A DNA stretch of 64,000 bases from Streptomyces sp. T12 (GTDB lineage Bacteria > Actinomycetota > Actinomycetes > Streptomycetales > Streptomycetaceae), in NCBI RefSeq assembly GCF_028736035.1, contig NZ_CP117866.1, positions 7,440,001 through 7,504,000 on the forward strand, read 5' to 3'. The notes beneath the pieces were generated by a model that was given only the letters and a program-made list of their open reading frames with translations, ran no database searches and was not told the DNA's origin. Shown in pieces: positions 45,017 to 53,036 of this stretch. Position 1 is the stretch's first letter. Each line of letters opens with the position of its first letter. The position numbers and the translations under genes are program-made.

Positions 45017-45350
45017 AGCCAAGCGCATCGCCCTGGAGGCAGGCAAGGGTGCGGTAGGCGTGATCGGTGTGCAGTTTTGGGCACACATACATGACCAGAA
45101 TTCGGGGTGTTGGCTTTCGGGCATCTTTGCTCGGCGATGGAACCGGGGGCACGGCAGCCCCGGCTAAGGTAAAGGTAAGGTAAAAAGTCCCGACGGAACG
45201 GTTGTCCGCACACTGCCGCACACATACGGTCGTCGCTTGTTTGATCGGAAGCTATGTTCAGCATGATGCAAACAGAGGTGGGTGGCCTCCTGTCTACCTC
45301 GGGTGTCCCCGGCCGCTGCGGTTCACGCGTGGTGGAGCCGTAGAGGAGAT

Positions 45351-45366
45351 TTTGAAACGTTACAAA
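45351..45366 (+). promoter_or_regulatory. Palindromic LacI-type operator upstream of the plus arm
   Basis: TTTGAAACGTTACAAA is a 16-base inverted repeat with one mismatched pair around AACGTT, the centre of many LacI-family operators. It ends 28 bases before the ATG of the nucleotidyltransferase-fold gene and may overlap the transcript start. Confidence 0.5.
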
Positions 45367-45394
45367 TTGCAGTTTCTCTGGGAAAGGGCTGTGC

Positions 45395-46609
45395 ATGCCT
45401 TTACGTGCGGGCGGCTTAGGCACTGGCGCCGACGGTAAGGATCCGAGTCTCGCTGACCGGATCGACATCATCAGGAGCGTTCTGCTGCCGTATCCGATGC
45501 CGGCGGAACCCGCCGTACGCACGCTTTTCGACAATCTCGTCGCGCGTCACGGAGCCGAGTCCGTCTTCACGACACTGCGCAGACGCGGCATAGCGCACGC
45601 GGCTCTGGCCACCCACGGCACCCATGCCGAAGTCGCCGACCCCAATGGTCTCTTCCAGCTCATCCAGCAGGTCAGCCAGACGGTGAGCCGGATCCACCGC
45701 AGGGAACTATGCCGCCTCGCCGAATCGTTCGAGGCGGTTGGCATACCGCTCATCTCCTTCAAGGGTGTGGCCATGGACGCGGCGCTGGGGAACACCCACG
45801 CGCCCTCGTACAGCAACGACATCGACGTCCTGGTGCCGAAAAGTCGCGTGTCCGAGGCGAGAGAGACCCTCCATGCGTTGGGGTACGTCCCCGGCCTCCA
45901 GATCCGGGCCGGCCGGGCGTATCGCACACCGTCTCGTGTCGTCGAGATGACCGAGGACTCCCTGTATTCCTTCGGTCAGTGCGCCCTGTTGGACCGGCTG
46001 GTCCCAGTGCCCGAGCTGGAGTCGCTGAGCGCGCGTGTGCTGGAGCACTTCGGGTACATGTTCTGCTTCTCCGACGGCAGGTTCCATCTTCGGCTTTCCG
46101 TAGATCTGCACTACAGCCTCAACCACCTGACCGACGACGTCGGGACACGGGTGAAGCCGTCGGAGAACGTCTGGCTGGAGGACACGGAGACGGTCGGCAT
46201 CGATGGCGTCGGCGTGGTCACGCTCAGCCCGCGAGTTTTGTCCTGGGTGCTTCCACACCGTCTCTATGTGGACACCACGCTCCTGCGAGACACCAGCCTC
46301 AAGGCACTGTGCCACCTCAAACTGCTCTGGCATCACGACCGGTTCGAGAGAGAGCACGTGCGGGATGTCGCACTGCGCTACCCCTATCTCGCTCCTTCCC
46401 TCTACTACGCACTCCGCGCCATGGACCAACTCTGCGGGACCCAGGCACAGCCTCCCCTCGAACCGGAGCGGATCCGTACCTCCGCAACCCCGCTGATGAA
46501 CGTCGGCGACTGCCTCCCCGCGTTGCTCGGCTTCGGCGTCGAAGTGACGCTCGGCGCGCTGGGAAGCAGCGGGACCGCCGATCCCGGGGTGACCACGCTC
46601 CTGGTCTGA
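45395..46609 (+). CDS. Nucleotidyltransferase-family protein (NTP_transf_5-like)
   Basis: A 404-residue protein. The segment ISFKGVAMDAALGNTHAPSY followed by SNDIDVLVP carries the DxD metal site of the nucleotidyltransferase fold (PF14907 type), then RETLHALGYVPG and LRLSVDLHYSLNHL. Such proteins occur in lasso-peptide and other natural-product clusters, where they may nucleotidylate or phosphorylate products. Here the partners are two nucleotide kinases in the opposite arm. The ATG follows AAAGGGCTGTGC. It is the first gene of the plus arm, 72 bases before the adenylation gene. Confidence 0.8.
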   Translation: MPLRAGGLGTGADGKDPSLADRIDIIRSVLLPYPMPAEPAVRTLFDNLVARHGAESVFTTLRRRGIAHAALATHGTHAEVADPNGLFQLIQQVSQTVSRIHRRELCRLAESFEAVGIPLISFKGVAMDAALGNTHAPSYSNDIDVLVPKSRVSEARETLHALGYVPGLQIRAGRAYRTPSRVVEMTEDSLYSFGQCALLDRLVPVPELESLSARVLEHFGYMFCFSDGRFHLRLSVDLHYSLNHLTDDVGTRVKPSENVWLEDTETVGIDGVGVVTLSPRVLSWVLPHRLYVDTTLLRDTSLKALCHLKLLWHHDRFEREHVRDVALRYPYLAPSLYYALRAMDQLCGTQAQPPLEPERIRTSATPLMNVGDCLPALLGFGVEVTLGALGSSGTADPGVTTLLV

Positions 46610-46681
46610 CCGGCTCTCGCAATCGGTCGGCGGATCCACGCCGACGCATCGTGGTCCACGTTTCACAGAGAGGCAGCCACC

Positions 46682-48550
46682 ATGACCACGCTGAGGAACC
46701 CTTGGAGTCGCTGCACGCCTGTTGACCGTGAGGTCATCGAGCAGCTGCAAGGGGAGACACGATCCGTCGCGGCCGACGAGGTTCTGCGGCGCTTGCGGGA
46801 GCACTACCGCGATGCGGGCACTCGCATAGCCGTGGTGGACGGCGCACGCTCCTGGACGTATGCCGAACTGGGACAGCGGGTCTTCGGCCTCGCCCGACGC
46901 CTCAGCGAGCAGTTCTCCCTTGATACGACAGATCACAGCCGGGTGTTCGGGGTAGCCGTCGACCGCTCACCCGAACTGCTCCTCGCCGTCCACGCCGTGG
47001 CGTTGACGGGGTCGGCATACTGCCCCGTGGGCCCGAGCGATCCACCGCAGTGGCAGCTGGACGTCTCCGGCACAAGCGGCGCGACCGCCGTCCTCGTTGC
47101 CGACGACACAGGTCGCAACCTCTTCGCCAACGCCTTCTCCATCGGCATGGGCGGCCACGTCGAAGCGGACCTTGAGCCGTGGGCCGTCGGGATGCACAGC
47201 ACCTCCCAGGTCATCTTCACCTCGGGGTCGACCGGTCGGCCCAAGGGCGTGATCTGCACCCACGGAGGTTTCGCCAACCGGATACGGTGGATGCAGGAGA
47301 CCTTTCCGTTGCAGGCCACCGATCGAGTCGCCCTCAAGACACCCATCACTTTTGACGTCGCCGGCTGGGAGATGTTCTGGCCGCAGTACGCCGGTGCGGG
47401 GACGGTGGTCGTGCCACCCGGTGCTCACACCTCACCGGAAGCGTTGACCTCGATCTTCAACGAACACCGGGTGACCGTCGCTCACTTCGTGCCCTCCATG
47501 CTCCGGATGTGGCTGCGCGCGGACGGTGCACGCCGGTGCCCGGACCTGCGCATGGTCTTCTCCAGCGGGGAGGCGCTCGACACTGCCCTGGTGGAGGAGT
47601 TCACCCGCCAGTCCACGGCCGAACTCCACAACCTGTACGGGCCCACAGAGGCCGCCATCGACGTGACGCACTATCCCGCGAGCCGCCTTGCCCGCCAACC
47701 GGTTCCGATCGGGCGCCCGATCACCAACACCCGCATCTACATCCTGGACCAAGACGGGTTGGTGTGTCCCGTTGGAGAGCGGGGCGAGATCCACATCCAG
47801 GGCGCGGGCGTGGCATCCGGTTACCTCGGAGCCGGAGAGGAGGACGACGCGCGCTTCCGGTCCGTCCTCCCTGAAGCACCCCGAGGGTGGGGAACGTTTC
47901 GTACAGGCGATTTGGGCCGGTACACGGACGACGGTCAGATTGAGTACTGCGGTCGTCTAGACGGCCAGCTGAAGATCCGCGGCCAGCGCGTCGAACCGGC
48001 AGAAGCCGAGCATGCCCTGCGCCGGCATGGGCAGGTCCTCGACGCCCATGTGCGGGCCCATCTGTCCGGAAGCGGCCGCCTACTGCTGGTCGCCTACGTC
48101 GTGGTCGACGCCGCGTACAGCATGACCGATCCCGTCGGGGAACTGCACAAGTACCTGATGGAGCGTCTACCGGCCCGTTCCGTACCGTCGAAGTTGGTCC
48201 TCCTCGACTCTTTGCCCCTGACCGGGCACGGGAAGGTCGACACCAGTCGGCTGCCTACGCCAGGGCGTGCCCGGCCTGATCTCAAGTCGGAGTACCAGGA
48301 GCCGAGAGAGCCCCTTGAGCAGGTCATCGCCCGGATCTGGGCCCATGTCCTGGACTTGGACGAGGTGGGCGTGAACGACAACTTCCATGATCTGGGCGGC
48401 GATTCGCTGGCTGCCGTCGAAATCTCCTTCATTCTGACAGAGCGGCTCGGCCTCGACTACGACGACCCGCTCATCCCTCGCATCCTCATGGACGGTGACA
48501 CCGTGGCGCGGTCCGCCGTCATAGCCGCCGAGGCGGGGATCCCACAGTGA
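46682..48550 (+). CDS. NRPS adenylation-PCP didomain, predicted serine-specific
   Basis: A 622-residue protein. Motifs A3 (FTSGSTGRPKG), A4 (FDVAGWEMFWP), A5 (NLYGPTEAAIDV), A8-like GQLKIRGQRVEPAEAE and A10 (GHGKVD) are present. The C-terminal carrier domain has Ser in FHDLGGDSLAAVE. Reading the nine Stachelhaus positions gives Asp225, Val226, Trp229, His268, Phe293, Ser295, Leu318, Ile326, Asp327 and the A10 Lys, i.e. DVWHFSLIDK, a known L-serine code. It activates and tethers the amino acid; no condensation domain is fused. Its end overlaps the methyltransferase gene. Confidence 0.9.
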   Translation: MTTLRNPWSRCTPVDREVIEQLQGETRSVAADEVLRRLREHYRDAGTRIAVVDGARSWTYAELGQRVFGLARRLSEQFSLDTTDHSRVFGVAVDRSPELLLAVHAVALTGSAYCPVGPSDPPQWQLDVSGTSGATAVLVADDTGRNLFANAFSIGMGGHVEADLEPWAVGMHSTSQVIFTSGSTGRPKGVICTHGGFANRIRWMQETFPLQATDRVALKTPITFDVAGWEMFWPQYAGAGTVVVPPGAHTSPEALTSIFNEHRVTVAHFVPSMLRMWLRADGARRCPDLRMVFSSGEALDTALVEEFTRQSTAELHNLYGPTEAAIDVTHYPASRLARQPVPIGRPITNTRIYILDQDGLVCPVGERGEIHIQGAGVASGYLGAGEEDDARFRSVLPEAPRGWGTFRTGDLGRYTDDGQIEYCGRLDGQLKIRGQRVEPAEAEHALRRHGQVLDAHVRAHLSGSGRLLLVAYVVVDAAYSMTDPVGELHKYLMERLPARSVPSKLVLLDSLPLTGHGKVDTSRLPTPGRARPDLKSEYQEPREPLEQVIARIWAHVLDLDEVGVNDNFHDLGGDSLAAVEISFILTERLGLDYDDPLIPRILMDGDTVARSAVIAAEAGIPQ

Positions 48551-49722
48551 GCCAGACCACAGGCCGGCCAGGTATCGAGCAGGCATGGCGGCACGTCTAC
48601 GACCGCGCCTATCGGCTGGATCGCACGCCAACGGCTTCGCACCTCGACACCAGCGGATGGGTCAACACGTACACGGGGCAGCCTTACGAACCGGCCGAAA
48701 TGGAGGAGTGGACCGAGGAGACGGTCGGCAGGATCCTGGAGCATGCGCCACGCAGGGTACTTGAAATCGGCTGTGGCACAGGGCTGTTGGGCAGCCGACT
48801 GATCCCCGTGACCGAGGCATACTGCGGGCTCGACTTCTCTGTCGGCGCCCTGCAACGCTTCAGCCTGGGGATTGATTCGACGACCAGGTCCGCCGTCTGT
48901 CTCCTGTTGGGCAGCGCCAAGGATCTCAGCCTGGTACCGAAGTGGGACTACGACTGCATCGTCCTCAACAGCGTTGTGCAGTACTTCCCCGACACCGCCT
49001 ACGTGCATGAGGTGCTCCGGCAGGCCGTCGGGCTGCTCCGGCCCCCGGGAATCCTCTTCCTCGGCGACGTACGACACCGGGACCTGCTGGCAGTTCACCA
49101 TGTCTGGCGCTCGTGGCGGGCTGCTCCCGACGGTACGACCGCGGGGGAGGCTCTCGCCGATGCGGAGAGACGCCACCGTGCCGATCGCGAGTGGAGCACC
49201 GTCCCTGCTGACCTGGCCGGTCTTCTCCGGTCCGTTGGCGCACAGCATGTCGAGTCCCGGCTCAAGGACGGCGCGTACCTGACAGAGATGAACCTCTTCC
49301 GGTACGACACCATCGGCTACTTCCAGCCGCCCCAACCGATCGCGGATCCTGCCGAGTGGCTGGTCTGGGAACCCGGTATAGAGCAGCGGATCGACTGGCG
49401 CAGCAGGCTGCCAGTGGGGATTCTCGGCATTCCCCACACACGCCTTGACCCGCCGAACGAGGCCGGACGCAGCCTGCGCGACGCCCCGGAGAACACGACC
49501 CTCGCATCACTGCGCATGGCCCGAGAGCCCCGCCGCGACGACGATCCACTGGCCGTCGTCCGCGGCATGGCCGCCGAACACGGCGCTGTGATCCGCACAA
49601 ACTGGTTGCGGGACCGTGGCGGACACACGCTGGACCTCGCCGTCCTGTTCGAGAAAGACACCTCCGGGCCCGGATCGCTGCTGGTGCGCTGGCCCACGAC
49701 CGGACACGGAAACCTCGAATGA
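48547..49722 (+). CDS. Free-standing NRPS-type methyltransferase
   Basis: A 391-residue protein. The SAM-binding motif VLEIGCGTGLLGSRL is preceded by SGWVNTYTGQPYEPAEMEEW, the signature of methyltransferase domains embedded in NRPS adenylation domains. LRPPGILFLGDVRH and the C-terminal extension continue that family. It therefore looks like an NRPS M domain that exists as a separate protein, probably methylating the serine-derived intermediate on nitrogen (or carbon) while bound to the PCP. The GTG overlaps the A-PCP stop by four bases. Confidence 0.85.
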   Translation: MSQTTGRPGIEQAWRHVYDRAYRLDRTPTASHLDTSGWVNTYTGQPYEPAEMEEWTEETVGRILEHAPRRVLEIGCGTGLLGSRLIPVTEAYCGLDFSVGALQRFSLGIDSTTRSAVCLLLGSAKDLSLVPKWDYDCIVLNSVVQYFPDTAYVHEVLRQAVGLLRPPGILFLGDVRHRDLLAVHHVWRSWRAAPDGTTAGEALADAERRHRADREWSTVPADLAGLLRSVGAQHVESRLKDGAYLTEMNLFRYDTIGYFQPPQPIADPAEWLVWEPGIEQRIDWRSRLPVGILGIPHTRLDPPNEAGRSLRDAPENTTLASLRMAREPRRDDDPLAVVRGMAAEHGAVIRTNWLRDRGGHTLDLAVLFEKDTSGPGSLLVRWPTTGHGNLE

Positions 49723-49732
49723 GGAAGGGATC

Positions 49733-51067
49733 ATGGCGGACTCCGGGCAGGGAACACTGCGGATCGACTACTCCGGAATCGGTGGCGGACGCGGTCCCGC
49801 TACCTGGGGGCAGCGCCATATCTGGGCGTCCTTCCTCGACAACCGGGGCAACCCGGCCCGATTTACCTTGCGCCGCGCATGGCACGTTCCGGTCGGCCGT
49901 ACGGTCGCGGACGTCGTGGGCGCATTACGCGCGCTCGTTGAGCAGCACGAAGCCCTGCGGACCCGTTTCGAAGTCGACAGAGGGGCGCTGGTCCAGGTCG
50001 TAGGACAAGACGGCCTCTTGTCCTGCCCGGTGACGGATGCCGCCGCCGAGTGGTCCCAGGAGGCAGCACTGCGGGCAGCTTCGGAGTCGGTGGTTGCCGG
50101 CTTCGGGCCGGATGAAGAACCACCGGTCCGTTTCCAGATTCTGACCTTCCAAGGGACACCGCAGTGGATCGTCGCCGCGATCTCGCACCTGACCGTGGAC
50201 GCCGAGGCGTGCGACAGACTCCAATCCGATCTTCATGGTCTACTGACGGAAGCCGGAACACCCTCGACTGCTACCTGCCAGCCCCTCCAACGAGCCCGGT
50301 TCGAGCAGTCGTCCGAGGGCCGATCACAGAACGCACGGGCGCTTCGGCACTGGCGAACGGTGCTCGAACGCCACCCCGAGTGGCTCTTTCCGATCCGCGC
50401 CGACAGCACGCACTCCTGGCACGGCGAACGATTCGCCGTCGTCCAGGCACACGCACCTGGGCTGGGACGGCACGTCGAACGAATCGCCGACCGCCTGCGC
50501 GTCTCGGCTCCGGCCCTGTGCGTCGCGGCCTTCTGCAAGGCGTTCGCGGCCTGCTCCGATGCAACCGCGTACCCGCTGGGTGTCACATTGTCCAACCGTG
50601 TTTTGTCGTGGTCCCGCGGATACATCGGCACCCTCGCACAGCACGGAGTCATCGGAATTCGGGACGTCCAGACGCCTCTCGATCAACTGGCCCGGCAGAC
50701 ATGGCACTCCCTCCTGCTGAGCCACCGTTTCTCCCTGTACGACCAGGACGACGTATTCGCGCTGATCTCGCAGATGTGCGGCAGGGAATGCGACTGGTTC
50801 GGGCCGGTGGCTAATTTCGTGAACTTCCAGTACCTGTCGTCCCTGAGTGGCGTGGCGTCTCCCGCCGAGGATCCCGCGGGGCGGGAGCTGGTGTTCGCGG
50901 ATCTGGATCCCCAAAAGGACAGCGCCGTACGGTTCGGCCTACACATCGGCTCCGACGCAACGGACCTCATAATCCGGATGTCCGTGGACCAGGCCTGCAT
51001 ACGCACGGAATCGGTACGCGAAGCCATCGCAGGCGCGGCCTCCGAACTCTGGTCGGCCAACGGATAG
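49733..51067 (+). CDS. Stand-alone condensation-domain protein
   Basis: A 444-residue protein of the NRPS condensation/acyltransferase superfamily: ATWGQRHIWASFLD at the N-terminus, EQHEALRTRFEVD, and AAISHLTVDAEACD in place of the HHxxxDG motif, keeping the second His and the Asp. The C-terminal half has WFGPVANFVNFQYLSS. It probably transfers the tethered serine residue to an amine or hydroxyl acceptor, perhaps the glycosylated or phosphorylated partner. It contains a TTA leucine codon at 49925. ATG follows GAGGAAGGGATC. Confidence 0.82.
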   Translation: MADSGQGTLRIDYSGIGGGRGPATWGQRHIWASFLDNRGNPARFTLRRAWHVPVGRTVADVVGALRALVEQHEALRTRFEVDRGALVQVVGQDGLLSCPVTDAAAEWSQEAALRAASESVVAGFGPDEEPPVRFQILTFQGTPQWIVAAISHLTVDAEACDRLQSDLHGLLTEAGTPSTATCQPLQRARFEQSSEGRSQNARALRHWRTVLERHPEWLFPIRADSTHSWHGERFAVVQAHAPGLGRHVERIADRLRVSAPALCVAAFCKAFAACSDATAYPLGVTLSNRVLSWSRGYIGTLAQHGVIGIRDVQTPLDQLARQTWHSLLLSHRFSLYDQDDVFALISQMCGRECDWFGPVANFVNFQYLSSLSGVASPAEDPAGRELVFADLDPQKDSAVRFGLHIGSDATDLIIRMSVDQACIRTESVREAIAGAASELWSANG

Positions 51068-51078
51068 AGGAATTCCTG

Positions 51079-53022
51079 ATGACGACGTTCGACCCGCGCG
51101 ATCCTAGGTTCCCTTTAGGCGCTCTGCACCCCGCGCAGTTGCGCGCCCTGTTCGCCGAACGAGTGCGCCTTCTGCGGCTGCTGCCGCTGATCGGCCTCGG
51201 CTCGCTCTCAGCGCTGCTGGCACTGATCACGGTCACCGTGCTGACCGGACCGGCCATGGCGCTGCTGACGGGAGAGCTGCTGGACCGTATCGTCCAGGAC
51301 GACGGCTTGACCGGGGCAGCCTGGGTGATCGTCGGCCTTGGCGGGATGTTGCTTCTCCAGCAGTTGATCCGCCCCATGAGCGAACTGGTCACCACAGGCG
51401 CCACCCGCAGGATCGACGGCGTCCTGCGCGAGCGGATCCGGCAGGTGGCACTGACACCGGCCACCATCAGCCACCTGGAGGAGTCCGAGTTCCAGGACGA
51501 CGCCCTGCGCGCGAGTGAGATCGGCGAGGGATGGTGGGTACGCTCCGCCGGAACCGCGGCCTGTAGCAGCCTGCTGCTCACTGGCCGAGTCCTTTCCGCC
51601 ACTGCATCGGCGGTGGTACTGGCCCTGTACTTTCCGTGGCTCGCCGGCTTCCTGCTTGCGGCCTCGCTGCTCAGCCGCTCCTTGCAACGTCGTCAGTGGA
51701 CCCACCTGGTCACGGTCGGGGACCGACTGACCGGCGGTCAGCGCAGAGTCGACTACCTCGACGAACTGGCCGCCGGGCTGGAGGCCGCCAAGGAGATCCG
51801 CCTGTTTGGCCTCGCGGATTGGCTGGTGATACGCCGAGCATCCACCCACTGGGAACTCCGCGCCCCGTACTGGGCGCTGCGCCGCAGCCTGCTGCGCCGA
51901 CAAGGTCTGACGACGGCGTTGTCTGCGGCGTGCGGGGCGTCTGCCCTACTGGTTCCGGGCCTGGCGGCAGCCGACGGAAACATCAGCGTCGGCGCACTGG
52001 GTTCCTGCCTGGCCGCCGCCACTGGCATCTTCCAGATCACCTTGATGGGCTTCGAAAGCTTCGACATCGAGTACGGCAAGGGCGCTGTTCAGGCAGTCGA
52101 CCGACTCTTCGCCCGTTATGGCGACCCGGACGAGCGGTTCGGTGAAGCCCCGGCAAACGTGGGAATCGAGGCACCGGAAACCGACGGTCGACATGCACCG
52201 CTCATACAAATCGACCAGGTGACCTTCCGCTACCCCCACGCCGCCCAGCCAGTGCTGCGCGAGCTGAACCTGACGATCCATCCGGGCCAGGTGCTCGCAA
52301 TCGTCGGGGTCAACGGAGCCGGGAAGACGACCCTGACCAAGCTCCTGGCAGGACTGTACCGGCCCACCCACGGGCGGATCACCGTCGACAACCAGACACT
52401 CGGAGACCTAGACCCGGCCGTTCTCCGCCGCCGTCTGAGCGTCATCTACCAGGACTTCCTGCACTACCCGGCCACTGTCCGCGACAACATCATCCTGAGC
52501 GCACCAGAGCATCCTCCGCAGAGCGGTGACGAGGAGGTGCTGGCCGCCCTGCACCGCGCCGGAGCGGACGGACTGCTGCGCTCACTTTCCGAGGGCCTCG
52601 ACACACAACTGTGGCGTACGGGAAGCGGCGGCCGTGACCTCTCAGGCGGGCAGTGGCAACGTCTGGCCCTGGCCCGAGTGCTCTATGCCACCGCCCACGG
52701 ACGCGATCTGATCGTGTTGGACGAGCCCACAGCCAACCTGGACGCCGAAGCGGAGACAGAGTTCTTCGACAAGGTGGTCGCCACCGTCCGCTCGAGTGGT
52801 GTCTCCGTCGTGCTCATCTCCCACAGGCTCTCCACCGTCCGCAATGCCGACCGCATCGTGGTTCTGAACGACGGCCGCATCACCGAATCCGGCAGCCACG
52901 ACGATCTGCTCGCCTTCCCGGATGGCAGCTACGCCCGTCTGTGGCGGCTCCAGGCATCCCGGTTCACCGGGGAGCAGAACCCCGAAACGGTCACTGCCGA
53001 CACCGGCCCGCACGCCGAGTAA
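51079..53022 (+). CDS. ABC half-exporter 1 of the cluster
   Basis: A 647-residue half-transporter: membrane domain, then NBD with Walker A GVNGAGKTT, signature LSGGQWQRLALAR, Walker B DLIVLDEPTANLD and H-loop SHRLST. The LSGGQWQR form is frequent in peptide/lantibiotic-type exporters. It has a TTA leucine codon near its start (codon 13). It is followed by the second half-exporter 14 bases later, and together they may form a heterodimer that exports the cluster product or provides self-resistance. Confidence 0.9.
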   Translation: MTTFDPRDPRFPLGALHPAQLRALFAERVRLLRLLPLIGLGSLSALLALITVTVLTGPAMALLTGELLDRIVQDDGLTGAAWVIVGLGGMLLLQQLIRPMSELVTTGATRRIDGVLRERIRQVALTPATISHLEESEFQDDALRASEIGEGWWVRSAGTAACSSLLLTGRVLSATASAVVLALYFPWLAGFLLAASLLSRSLQRRQWTHLVTVGDRLTGGQRRVDYLDELAAGLEAAKEIRLFGLADWLVIRRASTHWELRAPYWALRRSLLRRQGLTTALSAACGASALLVPGLAAADGNISVGALGSCLAAATGIFQITLMGFESFDIEYGKGAVQAVDRLFARYGDPDERFGEAPANVGIEAPETDGRHAPLIQIDQVTFRYPHAAQPVLRELNLTIHPGQVLAIVGVNGAGKTTLTKLLAGLYRPTHGRITVDNQTLGDLDPAVLRRRLSVIYQDFLHYPATVRDNIILSAPEHPPQSGDEEVLAALHRAGADGLLRSLSEGLDTQLWRTGSGGRDLSGGQWQRLALARVLYATAHGRDLIVLDEPTANLDAEAETEFFDKVVATVRSSGVSVVLISHRLSTVRNADRIVVLNDGRITESGSHDDLLAFPDGSYARLWRLQASRFTGEQNPETVTADTGPHAE

Positions 53023-53036
53023 GGAATCCCTGCACC

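Larger units (their letters stand above)
44754..45394. promoter_or_regulatory. Divergent promoter region between cluster arms
   Basis: The 641 bases between the two arms are more AT-rich than the genes. They hold a LacI/CcpA-like AAAGCGCTT site, a TTGAAACGT motif on each side, three AAGGTA direct repeats (45166-45182), and no recognised gene. The 28-codon frame at 45352-45438 and a seven-residue frame near 44920 are not supported. Two LacI-family-like sites are listed below. Confidence 0.6.

Noticed and set aside
45352..45438. 28-codon basic peptide frame starting at TTG after GAGGAG
   Set aside because: It overlaps the operator and the start of the nucleotidyltransferase gene, the spacing to the Shine-Dalgarno is short, and nothing else supports it as a precursor peptide.
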